This document shows positions 44,880 through 54,010 of a stretch of 64,000 bases of DNA, in pieces. Below the pieces are notes generated by a model. The model searched no databases and was not told where the DNA came from. It saw nothing but the letters and a program-made list of their open reading frames with translations. Position numbers and translations under genes: made by a program. Position 1 is the stretch's first letter; every line of letters begins with the position of its first letter. Source of the stretch: Alphaproteobacteria bacterium (lineage in GTDB: Bacteria; Pseudomonadota; Alphaproteobacteria; Micropepsales; Micropepsaceae); NCBI GenBank assembly GCA_019245415.1, contig JAFARO010000014.1, positions 169,569 to 233,568 on the forward strand, written 5' to 3'.

Positions 44880-45881
44880 ATGATGCGAACGATTCTATCA
44901 GCCGCGATTTTCACCGTCTTGCTGACACCTGCCCTGGCGCAGCACGTGCCCTGGCAATATGGCGACATGGCGGGCGCCGATCTGGGCGACAATGCCGACA
45001 TGCACGGCGCGGTGCCGTTCCCCTCGGACAATGCCTGGAACACCGACATCTCCACCGCCGACGTCGATCCCGATTCCGACAACCTGATCGCCTCGATCGG
45101 GTTGACCACCGGGCTTCACCCCGATTTCGGCAGCGGAACCTACAACGGCGCGATCATCGGCATTCCGTATGTCGTGGTCTCCGACGATCAGCCCTATGTC
45201 CATATCAAGCTCGGCGCCTATCGCGACGAAAGCGACAAGGGTCCGTTCCCCGTGCCGCCCAACGCGCCGATCGAGGGCTACAAGCCCAACGGCCACAAAT
45301 TCGGCGGCGACAGGCACGTCTTGGTCATCGACCGCGACACCAACCGCATGTACGAGATGTATCGCGGCTTCCCTATCCGCAATAACGCCTGGAAATGCGA
45401 CGCGGGCGCGCTGTTCCATCTCGACTCCGACGACGTGCGGCCCACGGAGCAGCCGGGCTGGACCAGCGCGGACGCCGCCGGCCTGCCGATCTTCCCGGGC
45501 TTGGCGCGCTACGACGAAGCTTCGACCGGCACGATCCCGCACGCGCTGCGATTCACCGTCGCGCACAGCCGCGAGGCTTATGTACCCCCCGCCAACCACT
45601 GGGCCTCGAACGACCAGAACCCCGACCTGCCGCCGATGGGGATGCGGGTGCGGTTGAAGGCGAGCTTTGTGATCCCGAGCGGCTTCAGCAAGGAGACCAA
45701 GGCGATCCTCAAGGCGCTGAAGACCTACGGCATGATGGTCGCCGACAACGGCAGCAACTGGTACATCTCGGGCGCGCCCAATGACGGTTGGAACAACAAC
45801 AAGCTCGTCGGCGAGCTGCGCCAGGTGCAAGGCTCCAATTTCGAAGTGGTGAAGATGGTGGGCATCGTCACCCCGCAATAG
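44880..45881 (+). CDS. Secreted protein of unknown function
   Basis: 333 residues from the ATG at 44880 (or the adjacent one at 44883). A signal peptide (MRTILSAAIFTVLLTPALAQ) leads to a mature domain with conserved-looking blocks VPFPSDNAWNTDISTADVDPDSDNLIASIG, GGDRHVLVIDRDTNRMYEMYRGFP, HALRFTVAHSREAYVPPANHWAS and ILKALKTYGMMVADNGSNWYISGAPNDGW. I recognise this general type as widespread uncharacterised secreted proteins, without a named function; a hydrolase-like or binding fold is possible. The T2SS operon 1.5 kb away would be a plausible export route, but that is speculation. Confidence 0.7.
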   Translation: MMRTILSAAIFTVLLTPALAQHVPWQYGDMAGADLGDNADMHGAVPFPSDNAWNTDISTADVDPDSDNLIASIGLTTGLHPDFGSGTYNGAIIGIPYVVVSDDQPYVHIKLGAYRDESDKGPFPVPPNAPIEGYKPNGHKFGGDRHVLVIDRDTNRMYEMYRGFPIRNNAWKCDAGALFHLDSDDVRPTEQPGWTSADAAGLPIFPGLARYDEASTGTIPHALRFTVAHSREAYVPPANHWASNDQNPDLPPMGMRVRLKASFVIPSGFSKETKAILKALKTYGMMVADNGSNWYISGAPNDGWNNNKLVGELRQVQGSNFEVVKMVGIVTPQ

Positions 45882-45937
45882 CGCAGACCAACCCTGCGAG
45901 CGTGCCATCGTGCTAGCGCTCGCAGGGATATTGGCAA

Positions 45938-47203
45938 CTACTTCGTCGTGACCTTGAACACGCTACCGCAGCCCATATCGCAGTCCGGCCCAAAGGCGGT
46001 TACGCCGTAGAGCGCATCCTTGCCGAGCGATGGGTTGTGGATCAGCCCCCATTGCGGGAAATATCCGTCTGCGCTGGCGGTCCCTTGGAAAGTGTAGACC
46101 GTCTTTATCCTTCCTGCGGCCGTCAATTCGAAGACGCTGCCACACCCGGCAGGCGGGTTGCATGTGAGATAATCGCCGCCCTGTATGGTGATGCCGAAAA
46201 CATCTCCTCTGCGGTCGAGATACAAGGTCCCGGAGACGCCAAAATACGGGCCGACGTGTCCACCCCCGCCGCCAAAGTCGTAAAGGATCGTGTAGGTGCC
46301 ATCGGGCGCGATCTTGTAAAGCATACCGCAGCCGAGCCCCAAGCAATCCGTTCCCGCGCTTTGCATTGTCCCGCCATAGAGATTGCCGTTTGAATCGAAG
46401 ACTGGAGGTGCCTCGGGATAGCCGCCGTCGTTCTTTGTCCGCGTGAACGCGTGCAACACGGTTTCGGCGCCGCTGACCGGATCCATCTTGAACACGGTGC
46501 CATTGGCACCGGAGCCGCCGGCGATTGTCGTGCCGTAAAGCATTCCGTCGGGTCCGACAGTAAGTCCACCCGTCGGTTGCCAGCCGTCATTGCCGGAGGG
46601 TCCCAAGAACGCGTGAAGCACCGTCAGCTTGCCCGTCTTTGGTACCATCCTGAAGACGGTCCCGCAGCCGTTGCTGCAAGCCACGTCGCCGCCGTATTGA
46701 GTCATGCCGTAGAGATTGCCGTCTTTGCCGACCGCCAGCCCGGAAGGATAGATGCCGTTTGCAATTTTGTTGGGATCGAACGAGTAAAGCAGAGCCTCCG
46801 ATCCATTGGCGGTCAGTTTGAACACCGAACCGTAATTATAGGCGCCGCCGTCTCCGCCGACGCCGTACAGGTTTCCATGTCTGTCCATTGCGAGTGCCAC
46901 CGGCCGCGCGGCATCGGTGGGTGCACCCACGAAGGAATATAGCGTCGACTTAGTGCCGTCGGGCGCGATCTTGAAAATCGTGCCGCAATTTCCGATGCAA
47001 TTTGCCGACGATCCTCCTGTGTAAGTCACGCCGTAGATATTGCCGGCATTGTCGGCGACGATGCTCATCGGCTGGTCGCCGTCCGTGCCTCCGGTAAAGG
47101 CATAGACGATGTTGTAGGTGTTCCCGGCCGTGGCAGGACGCGGAAAAAGCACGATCATGGACCCCGCAATCGCGCACGCGAGGCAAAAACTCCGAAACAT
47201 CAT
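45938..47203 (-). CDS. Secreted GloVer-repeat protein (choice-of-anchor type)
   Basis: 421 residues with a signal peptide (MMFRSFCLACAIAGSMIVLF, cleaved near ATAGN). The mature part repeats the GloVer motif about seven times: a G-N-x-Y-G-x-T strand, then GTVFK/GSVF and a TVLHAF/TLYSF strand (for example NLYGMTQYGGD, GTVFRM, TVLHAF). The repeats probably form a beta-propeller. Several carry paired cysteines (CIGNCG, CSNGCG, CLGLGCG, CDMGCG) that look like repeat-specific disulfides. Function unknown. It diverges from the T2SS operon, hence a candidate T2SS substrate by context only. Confidence 0.82.
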   Translation of the reverse strand: MMFRSFCLACAIAGSMIVLFPRPATAGNTYNIVYAFTGGTDGDQPMSIVADNAGNIYGVTYTGGSSANCIGNCGTIFKIAPDGTKSTLYSFVGAPTDAARPVALAMDRHGNLYGVGGDGGAYNYGSVFKLTANGSEALLYSFDPNKIANGIYPSGLAVGKDGNLYGMTQYGGDVACSNGCGTVFRMVPKTGKLTVLHAFLGPSGNDGWQPTGGLTVGPDGMLYGTTIAGGSGANGTVFKMDPVSGAETVLHAFTRTKNDGGYPEAPPVFDSNGNLYGGTMQSAGTDCLGLGCGMLYKIAPDGTYTILYDFGGGGGHVGPYFGVSGTLYLDRRGDVFGITIQGGDYLTCNPPAGCGSVFELTAAGRIKTVYTFQGTASADGYFPQWGLIHNPSLGKDALYGVTAFGPDCDMGCGSVFKVTTK

Positions 47204-47263
47204 TCCCTCCCCAATTCGCGCAGCGGCGAGAACTTGCCGTTACGTCATGAGGAAAGAGAAAGC

Positions 47264-47294
47264 TTACTGCCAGTAATCTTCAAGCAACTTGAAG
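47264..47294. promoter_or_regulatory. Two adjacent palindromes before the T2SS operon
   Basis: TTACTG-C-CAGTAA (47264-47276) is followed after one base by CTTCAAG-CAA-CTTGAAG (47278-47294). They lie in the 241-bp gap between the GloVer-repeat gene and gspE. Both are perfect and short, like operator sites for a dimeric regulator; the rest of the gap shows nothing else convincing. Confidence 0.45.
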
Positions 47295-47444
47295 CTTCAT
47301 TATTTCCAGCGCTCTCCGAGAGAGAAACTGGCGACGCAGAAGTCGGTTTGAAAACTGATTCGGGCCAATAGGCTCGCTGCGCGGCACAAACCGTAAGTAG
47401 CGCAACCGCTTGCCGGCCCTGTATAAAAGGAGCCGGAGGCGGTT

Positions 47445-49157
47445 GTGGCGGCGCTGGAACAGGCTGAATTCGAGGACCGGGCGGACGGATTCGCGCGCGA
47501 GCTGGTCGCGCGCGCCAAGCTCACGCCGGAAGCACTCGCACGTGCCCGGCAAGCCTGCCGGGAGACGGGCGAGCGGCTGGAGCATGTCCTGACCCGTCTC
47601 GGCCTGATGGGCGAGCGCGACCTTGCCGAGGCCATGGCCGCGCATCTGGGCTTGCCGGTGGTGGGCCTGAGCGACCTTCCCGTGATGCCGCTCCTCGAAG
47701 AAGCGCTCAAGCGCAGCTTCCTGCACGACAAGCTGGTGCTGCCGCTGCAGGAGCGCGACGATGCGGTCGTCGTCGCGATGGTCCACCCGCTCGACGATTT
47801 CGCCTGCGAAGCGGTGCGCTTCGCAGCTGGCAAGCCGGTGGCGCGCACGGTGATCACGCCCGCCGATTTCGAGATCGGCTATGCGCGCCTCTATGGCGAG
47901 GGCAAGTCCGAGATCCGCCGCATCGCCGAGGAGAGCGCCGACGCCGGCGAGGCCTTCGGCGACGACGTCGACCGGCTGAAGGACGTGGCGAGCGAAGCGC
48001 CGGTGGTGCGCCTGGTCAATCACCTGATCACTCGTGCCGTCGAGCTGCGCGCCTCGGACATCCATATCGAGCCCATGGGCGCGGAGCTGCGCATCCGCTA
48101 TCGCATTGACGGCGTGCTGCAGCCGGTCGAGTCGCCGCCGCCGCATCTGGCGCCGCTGGTGATCTCGCGCATCAAGATCATGGCCAAGCTCAACATTGCC
48201 GAACGCCGGCTCGGTCAGGACGGCCGCATCGGCATCGCGGTGCGCGGTAAGGACATCGATATGCGCATCGCCACGACGCCGACGATCCATGGCGAAAGCG
48301 TGGTGCTGCGCATTCTCGATCGCGCCGGGCTGGACCTGAGCTTCGGGGCGTTGGGCTTCGAGGACGGACAGATCGCCGCCTTCCGCGCGCTGATCGGCGA
48401 GCCGCACGGCATCGTTCTGGTCACCGGGCCCACCGGCAGCGGCAAGACCACGACGCTCTACAGCGCCCTTTTGGAGCTCAACACGCCGCAGAAGAAGATC
48501 CTCACCATCGAGGATCCGGTCGAATACCAGCTCGCCGGCATCAACCAGGTGCAGGTCAAGCCGCAGATCGGGCTCAGCTTCGCCAACGTCCTGCGGTCGT
48601 TCCTGCGCCACGATCCCGACATCATGATGATCGGCGAAATCCGAGACCTGGAGACGGCGGAGATCGCGGTGCAGGCGGCGCTCACCGGCCATCTCATCCT
48701 CTCGACCTTGCATACCAACGACGCCGCCAGCGCGCTGACGCGCTTGATGGACATGGGGGTCGAGGACTACCTGCTCTCCTCCACGATCAACGGCGTCGCG
48801 GCGCAGCGGCTGGTGCGGACGCTATGCCGGCATTGCCGCGAGCCCTATCGGCCGGTGGAGGAACTGGTCGAGCGCATCGGACTGCGCCCGTTCGCGGCGG
48901 GAGACATCGTGCTTCACCGCGCGGTGGGCTGCGAGCATTGCAACCGCACCGGCTTTCGCGGGCGCAATTCGATCGTGGAGATCATGCCGCTCGCGGGCGA
49001 GCTGCGCCGCGCGGTGCTCAAACGCGCCGATGCGGAATCCTTGGGCGCGCTCGCGGTGCAGTCGGGCATGCAGACAATGCGCGTGCACGGCCTGAAGAAA
49101 GCGCTCGCCGGCGAGACCACGGTGGAAGAAGTCCTGCGCGCGACGCGGTCGGTCTAG
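47445..49157 (+). CDS. gspE: Type II secretion ATPase GspE
   Basis: 570 residues from the GTG at 47445 (CGGAGG upstream). It powers pseudopilus extension from the cytoplasmic face. The N-terminal domain covers about residues 1-150. The ATPase core has VTGPTGSGKTTTLYS (Walker A, about 326-340), the Asp box LTIEDPVEYQL, Walker B LRHDPDIMMIGEIRDLETAEIA and the two CxxC zinc ligands in LCRHCREPY and GCEHCNRTGFRGR. It is the first gene of a ten-gene run ending with gspK at 56990. Confidence 0.95.
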   Translation: MAALEQAEFEDRADGFARELVARAKLTPEALARARQACRETGERLEHVLTRLGLMGERDLAEAMAAHLGLPVVGLSDLPVMPLLEEALKRSFLHDKLVLPLQERDDAVVVAMVHPLDDFACEAVRFAAGKPVARTVITPADFEIGYARLYGEGKSEIRRIAEESADAGEAFGDDVDRLKDVASEAPVVRLVNHLITRAVELRASDIHIEPMGAELRIRYRIDGVLQPVESPPPHLAPLVISRIKIMAKLNIAERRLGQDGRIGIAVRGKDIDMRIATTPTIHGESVVLRILDRAGLDLSFGALGFEDGQIAAFRALIGEPHGIVLVTGPTGSGKTTTLYSALLELNTPQKKILTIEDPVEYQLAGINQVQVKPQIGLSFANVLRSFLRHDPDIMMIGEIRDLETAEIAVQAALTGHLILSTLHTNDAASALTRLMDMGVEDYLLSSTINGVAAQRLVRTLCRHCREPYRPVEELVERIGLRPFAAGDIVLHRAVGCEHCNRTGFRGRNSIVEIMPLAGELRRAVLKRADAESLGALAVQSGMQTMRVHGLKKALAGETTVEEVLRATRSV

Positions 49158-49159
49158 CG

Positions 49160-50374
49160 ATGGCGAATTTCCGCTACAAGGCGATGACGGAAACCGGCGC
49201 CATCGTGCGCGGCAGGCTCGACGCGGACTCCCAGGGCGCCGCCATCCGCCAGTTGCGCGCGAAAGGCCATTTCCCCTTGTCCGCCGCCCCGGAAGGCGAC
49301 GGCACGCTGGCGCAGAAGATCGCCGCGGCCCTGCCGGGGCGCCGCGGAGTCTCGTCGCGCGTTCTGGCGATCGCGACCCAGGAACTCGCCGAGCTTCTGG
49401 ACGCGGGCCTCGAGCTCGACCGCAGCTTGGGCGTGCTGATCGGTCTGAAGACGCTGATCCCTCTGAAGGAGGCGTTGGTGGCGGCGCGACAGCGCGTGCG
49501 CGACGGCGCGGTGCTGGCCGACGCGCTCGCCCGCGACTTTCCTAAATTCTATGTCGGCATGGTGCGGGCCGGCGAACTCGGCGGCGCGCTCGCGCCGGCG
49601 CTGCGCCGCCTGGCCGGTTATCTCGCGCGCACCCAGGCGATCCGCGACTCGATCGTCTCCGCGCTGATCTATCCCGCGATCCTGTCGGCGACGGCGGGTC
49701 TCTCGGTCTTCATCATCCTCGCCTTCGTGCTCCCCGAATTCAAACCGCTGTTCGCCCAGGCAGGCGCGGCCCTGCCGCTGCCGAGCCGCATGGTGATGGC
49801 GTTCGGCGATTTCGTGCGCGATTCGTGGTGGCTCGGGCTGATCCTGCTCGCCGCCGTCTGGTTCGGTGCGCGCGAGGCGCTGCGCGATCCCGCCCGCCGC
49901 CGGCGCGTGGACGCGGCGATGCTGCGGCTGCCGGTTCTGGGCAGCCTGCTCTGCGCCATCGAAGTCGAGCGCTTCAATCGCATCCTCGGCACCCTGCTTT
50001 CGAACGGAGTCGAGCTACCCGCGGCTCTCGAACTCGCCAAGGAGGTGCTGGGCAACACGGCCTTGCGCGCAGCCGTCGGCGAAACGGCCCGCAGCCTTCG
50101 CGAAGGCGAGGGTTTCGCGCGAAGACTTGCCGCGCATACCGTGTTCCGGGATGCGACGCTCGATCTGGTGCAGATCGGCGAGGAGACCGGCAAGCTCGAC
50201 GAGATGCTGATCCGCCAGGCCGATCTCGACGAGCAGCGCATCAAGCACACCATCGACCGGCTGCTGGCGCTGCTGGTGCCCGCGCTGACCATTCTGCTCG
50301 GGCTTGTGGTCGCCGGTCTGATCGGCTCCATGCTGATCGCCATCCTGAGCGTCAACGATCTGGCCCTGCAATGA
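49160..50374 (+). CDS. gspF: Type II secretion inner-membrane protein GspF
   Basis: 404 residues from the ATG at 49160. Two copies of the GspF domain (first around LAIATQELAELLDAGLELDRSLGVLI, second near VERFNRILGTLLSNGVELPAALELA) with three membrane helices (around 180-205, 230-250 and 370-395) make this the platform protein contacting GspE. The sequence begins FRYKAMTETGAIVRGRLDADSQ, the expected start. Its stop overlaps the gspG ATG. Confidence 0.95.
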   Translation: MANFRYKAMTETGAIVRGRLDADSQGAAIRQLRAKGHFPLSAAPEGDGTLAQKIAAALPGRRGVSSRVLAIATQELAELLDAGLELDRSLGVLIGLKTLIPLKEALVAARQRVRDGAVLADALARDFPKFYVGMVRAGELGGALAPALRRLAGYLARTQAIRDSIVSALIYPAILSATAGLSVFIILAFVLPEFKPLFAQAGAALPLPSRMVMAFGDFVRDSWWLGLILLAAVWFGAREALRDPARRRRVDAAMLRLPVLGSLLCAIEVERFNRILGTLLSNGVELPAALELAKEVLGNTALRAAVGETARSLREGEGFARRLAAHTVFRDATLDLVQIGEETGKLDEMLIRQADLDEQRIKHTIDRLLALLVPALTILLGLVVAGLIGSMLIAILSVNDLALQ

Positions 50375-50805
50375 GGCTTGCCATGCACCGACACGATCTG
50401 CGCGAGCGCGGCTACACCTTGATGGAGCTCCTGGTGGTGCTCGCGATCCTGGGGCTGCTCACCGCGATCGCCACGCCCTATGTCCTGCACTATCTCGAGA
50501 CCGCCAAGGTCAAGACCGCGCGCACCGAGATCGCCAATATCGGCGTCGGCCTCGACATGTTCAAATCCGATGTCGGTCGCTATCCCACGACCAGCGAAGG
50601 GCTTCAGGCGCTGCTCAAGCCGCCGACCGGCGTCGAGGAATGGAGCGGGCCCTACATCAAGAAACTGGACACCTTTCTCGATCCCTGGGGCCGGCCCTAT
50701 CACTACGTTTCGCCCGGCGAGCACGGCGAATACGATATCTACAGTTACGGCCCCGACAAGGCGCCGAAGCCCGACCAGACCAAGCCGCCGGTGGCCAATT
50801 GGTAG
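50371..50805 (+). CDS. gspG: Major pseudopilin GspG
   Basis: 144 residues from the ATG at 50371 (overlaps the gspF stop). The prepilin cleavage site is RERG / YTLMELLVVLAILGLLTAIATPYV, where the usual Phe+1 is Tyr and Glu+5 is kept. The mature part has the conserved KSDVGRYPTTSEGLQALLKPP and DPWGRPYHYVSPGEHGEYDIYSYGPD blocks, including the GspG calcium-binding loop. A prepilin peptidase must be supplied from elsewhere. Confidence 0.94.
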   Translation: MRLAMHRHDLRERGYTLMELLVVLAILGLLTAIATPYVLHYLETAKVKTARTEIANIGVGLDMFKSDVGRYPTTSEGLQALLKPPTGVEEWSGPYIKKLDTFLDPWGRPYHYVSPGEHGEYDIYSYGPDKAPKPDQTKPPVANW

Positions 50806-50807
50806 CG

Positions 50808-51206
50808 ATGCGTCCGCCCCAATCCGCGCCAGGCTTCACGCTGCTCGAAATGCTGGTGGCGCTGACGATCATGAGCGCGGGTGTCGCGCTGCTGTTCGCG
50901 ATCATGGGAAAGACCCTGACGCGCGATCGGGACATCCAGTCGCGCATGGCCGCGCGCGTGCTGGCGGTGCGGCTGCTCAATCAAGCCGAAACGGCACCGG
51001 ACGTGCGCTTCGGCCAGAGGAGTGGAACAGGGGAGGGTGGACTGAGCTGGACGCTGGATGTCGCGCCCTATGGCGGCGACGAGGATGTGCAGGCGTGGCC
51101 GGCTGCCGCCGCGGCGCTGACGGCGAAGGTGCGCTGGGGCCGCGAGCCGACGCAAAGTCTTGCCCTCTCCAGCCTGCGCCTCGTGCCGAAGGAGCAGCGG
51201 CCGTGA
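50808..51206 (+). CDS. gspI: Minor pseudopilin GspI
   Basis: 132 residues. Cleavage site APG / FTLLEMLVALTIMSAGVALLF. The length and the C-terminal ALTAKVRWGREPTQSLALSSLRLVP fit GspI better than GspH. It is separated from gspG by 2 nt and overlaps gspJ by 4 nt. No separate gspH gene was seen, so the tip complex may lack GspH or it is located elsewhere. Confidence 0.78.
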   Translation: MRPPQSAPGFTLLEMLVALTIMSAGVALLFAIMGKTLTRDRDIQSRMAARVLAVRLLNQAETAPDVRFGQRSGTGEGGLSWTLDVAPYGGDEDVQAWPAAAAALTAKVRWGREPTQSLALSSLRLVPKEQRP

Positions 51207-51844
51207 AACGCAGCGACGGCGGGTTCACCTTGCTCGAGCTCTTGGTGGCCCTGACGCTGCTGGCCTTTTTGAGCGTGGCGCTGGTGGCTGCGCTGCGCTT
51301 CGGCACCGCGAGCTGGCGCAAGTCGCAGGACACCAATCTGCAACTGCATGACATCCGCGAGGCCGCGAGCGCGATCGAACACACACTGGCGCGGATCTAT
51401 CCCAAATTCATCGACCGGCCGCCGGCCACGCCCTTCGTCGATTTCGACGGCGGGCAAACGCGGATGCAGTTCTTCGTTGCGGATCCCCGCTCCGGCTTCC
51501 TGATGCGCACGGTGCTGAGCGCCGAACGCTCGGGCCCATTGCTGTCTTTGCGCTTCAAGGACGAACCGGACATCGTCGCATGGGATGCCGCGCCCGGCCG
51601 TCAATTGCTGGGCGGTCTGTCGGGCCTCGCCTTCGCGTATTTCGGCCAGGCCGATGGCGAGCGCGGCGCGGCCTGGCATTCTTCCTGGCATCGGCAATCC
51701 GCGCTGCCGACGCTGATCCGTGTACGGATCGCTTCCGGCGACCGCCGCGGGCCTGTTCCCGAAGTCCTGATCGCGCCCAGGATTGCGGCCGACGTGGGAT
51801 GCGAGTTCGATGCGGCGATCAAATTCTGCCGGGGCCGCAAATGA
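51203..51844 (+). CDS. gspJ: Minor pseudopilin GspJ
   Basis: 213 residues from the GTG at 51203. Cleavage site DGG / FTLLELLVALTLLAFLSVAL, then LRFGTASWRKSQDTN and LARIYPKFIDRPP with an FVDFDGGQTRMQFF beta hairpin and VRIASGD, as in GspJ. It begins within the gspI stop and ends within the gspL start (4-nt overlaps). Confidence 0.88.
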   Translation: MKRSDGGFTLLELLVALTLLAFLSVALVAALRFGTASWRKSQDTNLQLHDIREAASAIEHTLARIYPKFIDRPPATPFVDFDGGQTRMQFFVADPRSGFLMRTVLSAERSGPLLSLRFKDEPDIVAWDAAPGRQLLGGLSGLAFAYFGQADGERGAAWHSSWHRQSALPTLIRVRIASGDRRGPVPEVLIAPRIAADVGCEFDAAIKFCRGRK

Positions 51845-52896
51845 GCGCCGAACCGCAGGCCAGCGCGCCGGATCTCGCGATGGCGGACATCGCCAGGCTC
51901 TGGTGGACCGAATGGAAGAGGGTGTCCGCCGCGCTGATCCGGGGCATCCTGCCGGAGGATGGACGAGAGCTGATTGCCGCGCAACGCGGCAGCACGTTCG
52001 AGATCGTGTGGCACGATGGCGAGAGCGGACGGGTCGTCGGCACAGAGCCGGGCCGCACATTTCCCGCGGCCGAAATCCCGGTGCGCGATGTCATACTGCA
52101 GCTGGCGCCGGACGACGTGCTGCGGTCGTCGCTGCGGCTGCCCTACGCGCGCGCCCACGTGCTCCTCAAGGCGCTGCAGTTCGAGATCGAGCACATCAGT
52201 CCGCTGCCCGCGAACGAGATCTATTTCGATTTCCGCGTCGTCGCGCGCGACCGCGCGGAAAAAGCCGCCGAGTTTGAGGTCCGCATCGTCCGCCGTCGGA
52301 TCGTCGATGCCCTGGCGGCGCAGTGCCGCTCGGCGGGACTGGCCGTGTCGGGCATCCGCTTTGCCGACGGTCTCGCGGCCGGCGCCGGCACGTTCCCCGT
52401 CGATACCGGCGCGAGGCTCAAGTCGCGCTGGCGCAGGTCCAAGCTGCGCGTCTTCGCCGCCGCGATTCCGCTTCTCGCGGCGGCGCTTCTGCTGGCTCTC
52501 TATCTGCGCGGAGAACAGGTGCTGGACACGCTCGGTGACCGGGTCGCCAACGACAGCGTCGCCGCCGCCAGGGTCGAGCAGCTGCGCGGCCGCATCGAGC
52601 GCGCGACGCAACAACTGCGCTTTCTGGGCGAACAGAAGCGCGCGCCGCTGTTCGCGGCCGTGCTCGCCGAGGTGACGCACACATTGCCGGACGGAAGCTG
52701 GCTGACGCAGCTGGACGTGAGCGGCAACAAGATCCGAATCGAAGGCTACTCGCGGGCGGCAGCGGACCTGATCGCGGCGTTCGACCGCTCCCCCTATTTC
52801 GCCAATGCACAATTCGCCGCCCCCGTGACGCAAGGCAGCGCGCCGGGCATCGAGCGCTTCGATCTCAGCGTGGAATTGGCCGGGGCGCACAAATGA
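51841..52896 (+). CDS. gspL: Type II secretion GspL/PilN-like protein
   Basis: 351 residues. The N-terminal half is cytoplasmic (VRDVILQLAPDDVLRSSLRLPYARAHVLLKALQFEIEH, a GspL actin-like part), one membrane helix lies near residues 203-222 and a PilN-like periplasmic domain follows (LAEVTHTLPDGSWLTQLDVSGNKIRIEGYS). GspL links the ATPase to the periplasmic parts. Overlaps its two neighbours by 4 nt. Confidence 0.85.
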   Translation: MSAEPQASAPDLAMADIARLWWTEWKRVSAALIRGILPEDGRELIAAQRGSTFEIVWHDGESGRVVGTEPGRTFPAAEIPVRDVILQLAPDDVLRSSLRLPYARAHVLLKALQFEIEHISPLPANEIYFDFRVVARDRAEKAAEFEVRIVRRRIVDALAAQCRSAGLAVSGIRFADGLAAGAGTFPVDTGARLKSRWRRSKLRVFAAAIPLLAAALLLALYLRGEQVLDTLGDRVANDSVAAARVEQLRGRIERATQQLRFLGEQKRAPLFAAVLAEVTHTLPDGSWLTQLDVSGNKIRIEGYSRAAADLIAAFDRSPYFANAQFAAPVTQGSAPGIERFDLSVELAGAHK

Positions 52897-53465
52897 ACCT
52901 GGGATTTCTCGCCAGCCCGATTGCCGCGCGTTGCGGGCTCGCGGCCTGCGCCATCGTGTTGGCGCTTGCGATCGGCGTTCCGATCGCCATGGCATTCCAG
53001 GCACAGCAGGACAATATCGACGATGCCCTGCAGCAATGGGGAACTGCGGGCGCCGAGATCGCGACCCGCGCCGCGCTTGAGTCCCAGCTCTCTTCGCTCA
53101 ATCGCCGCGGCGCCTCGGTGCCTGGAATCGTCGAAGGCGGCGGCACCGCGCTCGCCCAGGCGCGCCTGCAAGGCGACATCAAGAACATCGTCGAGGCGGC
53201 CAAGGGCGAAGTGCGCAGCATGCAGGCGCTCCCTGCCAACCAGCGGGGCGCCTTCGAGGTTATCGCCATCCAATGCGATCTTGCGATTCCGCAGACCCGC
53301 ATCAAGGATCTGACCTACGCCATCGCGGCGCACGCGCCGTACCTTTTCGTCGATCAGGCGACGATCGCTTCACCGCCATCCAATCCCGACGATCCTGCCG
53401 ATCGCGACGTCGTGCTGGACGTCCGCTGGACGATTCATGGCTACCGCTGGGCGGGACGGCGATGA
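52893..53465 (+). CDS. gspM: Type II secretion GspM-like protein
   Basis: 190 residues with one N-terminal membrane helix (about 14-36) and a periplasmic ferredoxin-like domain (VEAAKGEVRSMQALPANQRGAFEVIAIQCDLA and PYLFVDQATI). It matches the GspM subtype b that stabilises GspL; the position next to gspL supports this. Confidence 0.8.
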   Translation: MNLGFLASPIAARCGLAACAIVLALAIGVPIAMAFQAQQDNIDDALQQWGTAGAEIATRAALESQLSSLNRRGASVPGIVEGGGTALAQARLQGDIKNIVEAAKGEVRSMQALPANQRGAFEVIAIQCDLAIPQTRIKDLTYAIAAHAPYLFVDQATIASPPSNPDDPADRDVVLDVRWTIHGYRWAGRR

Positions 53466-53962
53466 TCGCGCGGCGCCATCTCGTTCTGGGCTTTGCCGGC
53501 TTCGATGTGCTGCTCGGCGCGGGGCTGCTGTTCGCGCTTGCGGCGCCGATCTCCGTGCCCGATCCGCCCGACATCGCAATCAGGCTCAAGACTTTCCAAT
53601 CCGCCACAGGATCGCCGGTGGTGACGCCGCCGCCAGAGGCCTTCGCCGAGATCGCCCAGCGGCCTTTGTTCTCGCCGTCGCGGATCGGGGCCGCCGCAGG
53701 GCCGGCCGCAAGCGCCGCACCGCCGGACATCCACCTTGTCGGCATCATTGCCGACAAGCAACAGAAGCTGGCCCTGGTCAAAGCGTCCGGAGAAAGTCTC
53801 GCGGTCGCGTTGCGCGTGGGGGCGAGCATTGCGGGCTGGCGCGTGACCGCCATCGAGAGCGACCGCATGGTGCTGGAGGCCGGCGGCAACCGCAGCGAAA
53901 TCCGCTTCGATCCCAACAAGGCCTCGAAGCCGGCCGCGCCGGCGCCCGTCACTTCCCAGTAG
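53462..53962 (+). CDS. Type II secretion GspC/N-like HR-domain protein
   Basis: 166 residues: a short N-terminal membrane helix (residues about 8-32), a proline-rich linker and an HR-like domain (FAEIAQRPLFSPSRI, IHLVGIIADKQQKLALVKASG, SIAGWRVTAIESDRMVLEAGG). It ends with a short Pro/Ala tail and has no PDZ domain, unlike classical GspC. It is likely to contact the secretin encoded 48 nt downstream. Confidence 0.75.
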   Translation: MIARRHLVLGFAGFDVLLGAGLLFALAAPISVPDPPDIAIRLKTFQSATGSPVVTPPPEAFAEIAQRPLFSPSRIGAAAGPAASAAPPDIHLVGIIADKQQKLALVKASGESLAVALRVGASIAGWRVTAIESDRMVLEAGGNRSEIRFDPNKASKPAAPAPVTSQ

Positions 53963-54010
53963 TATCCGCGGGAAGAATGGTGCAAAGAGAGCGCAACTAG
54001 AACAGAACAA

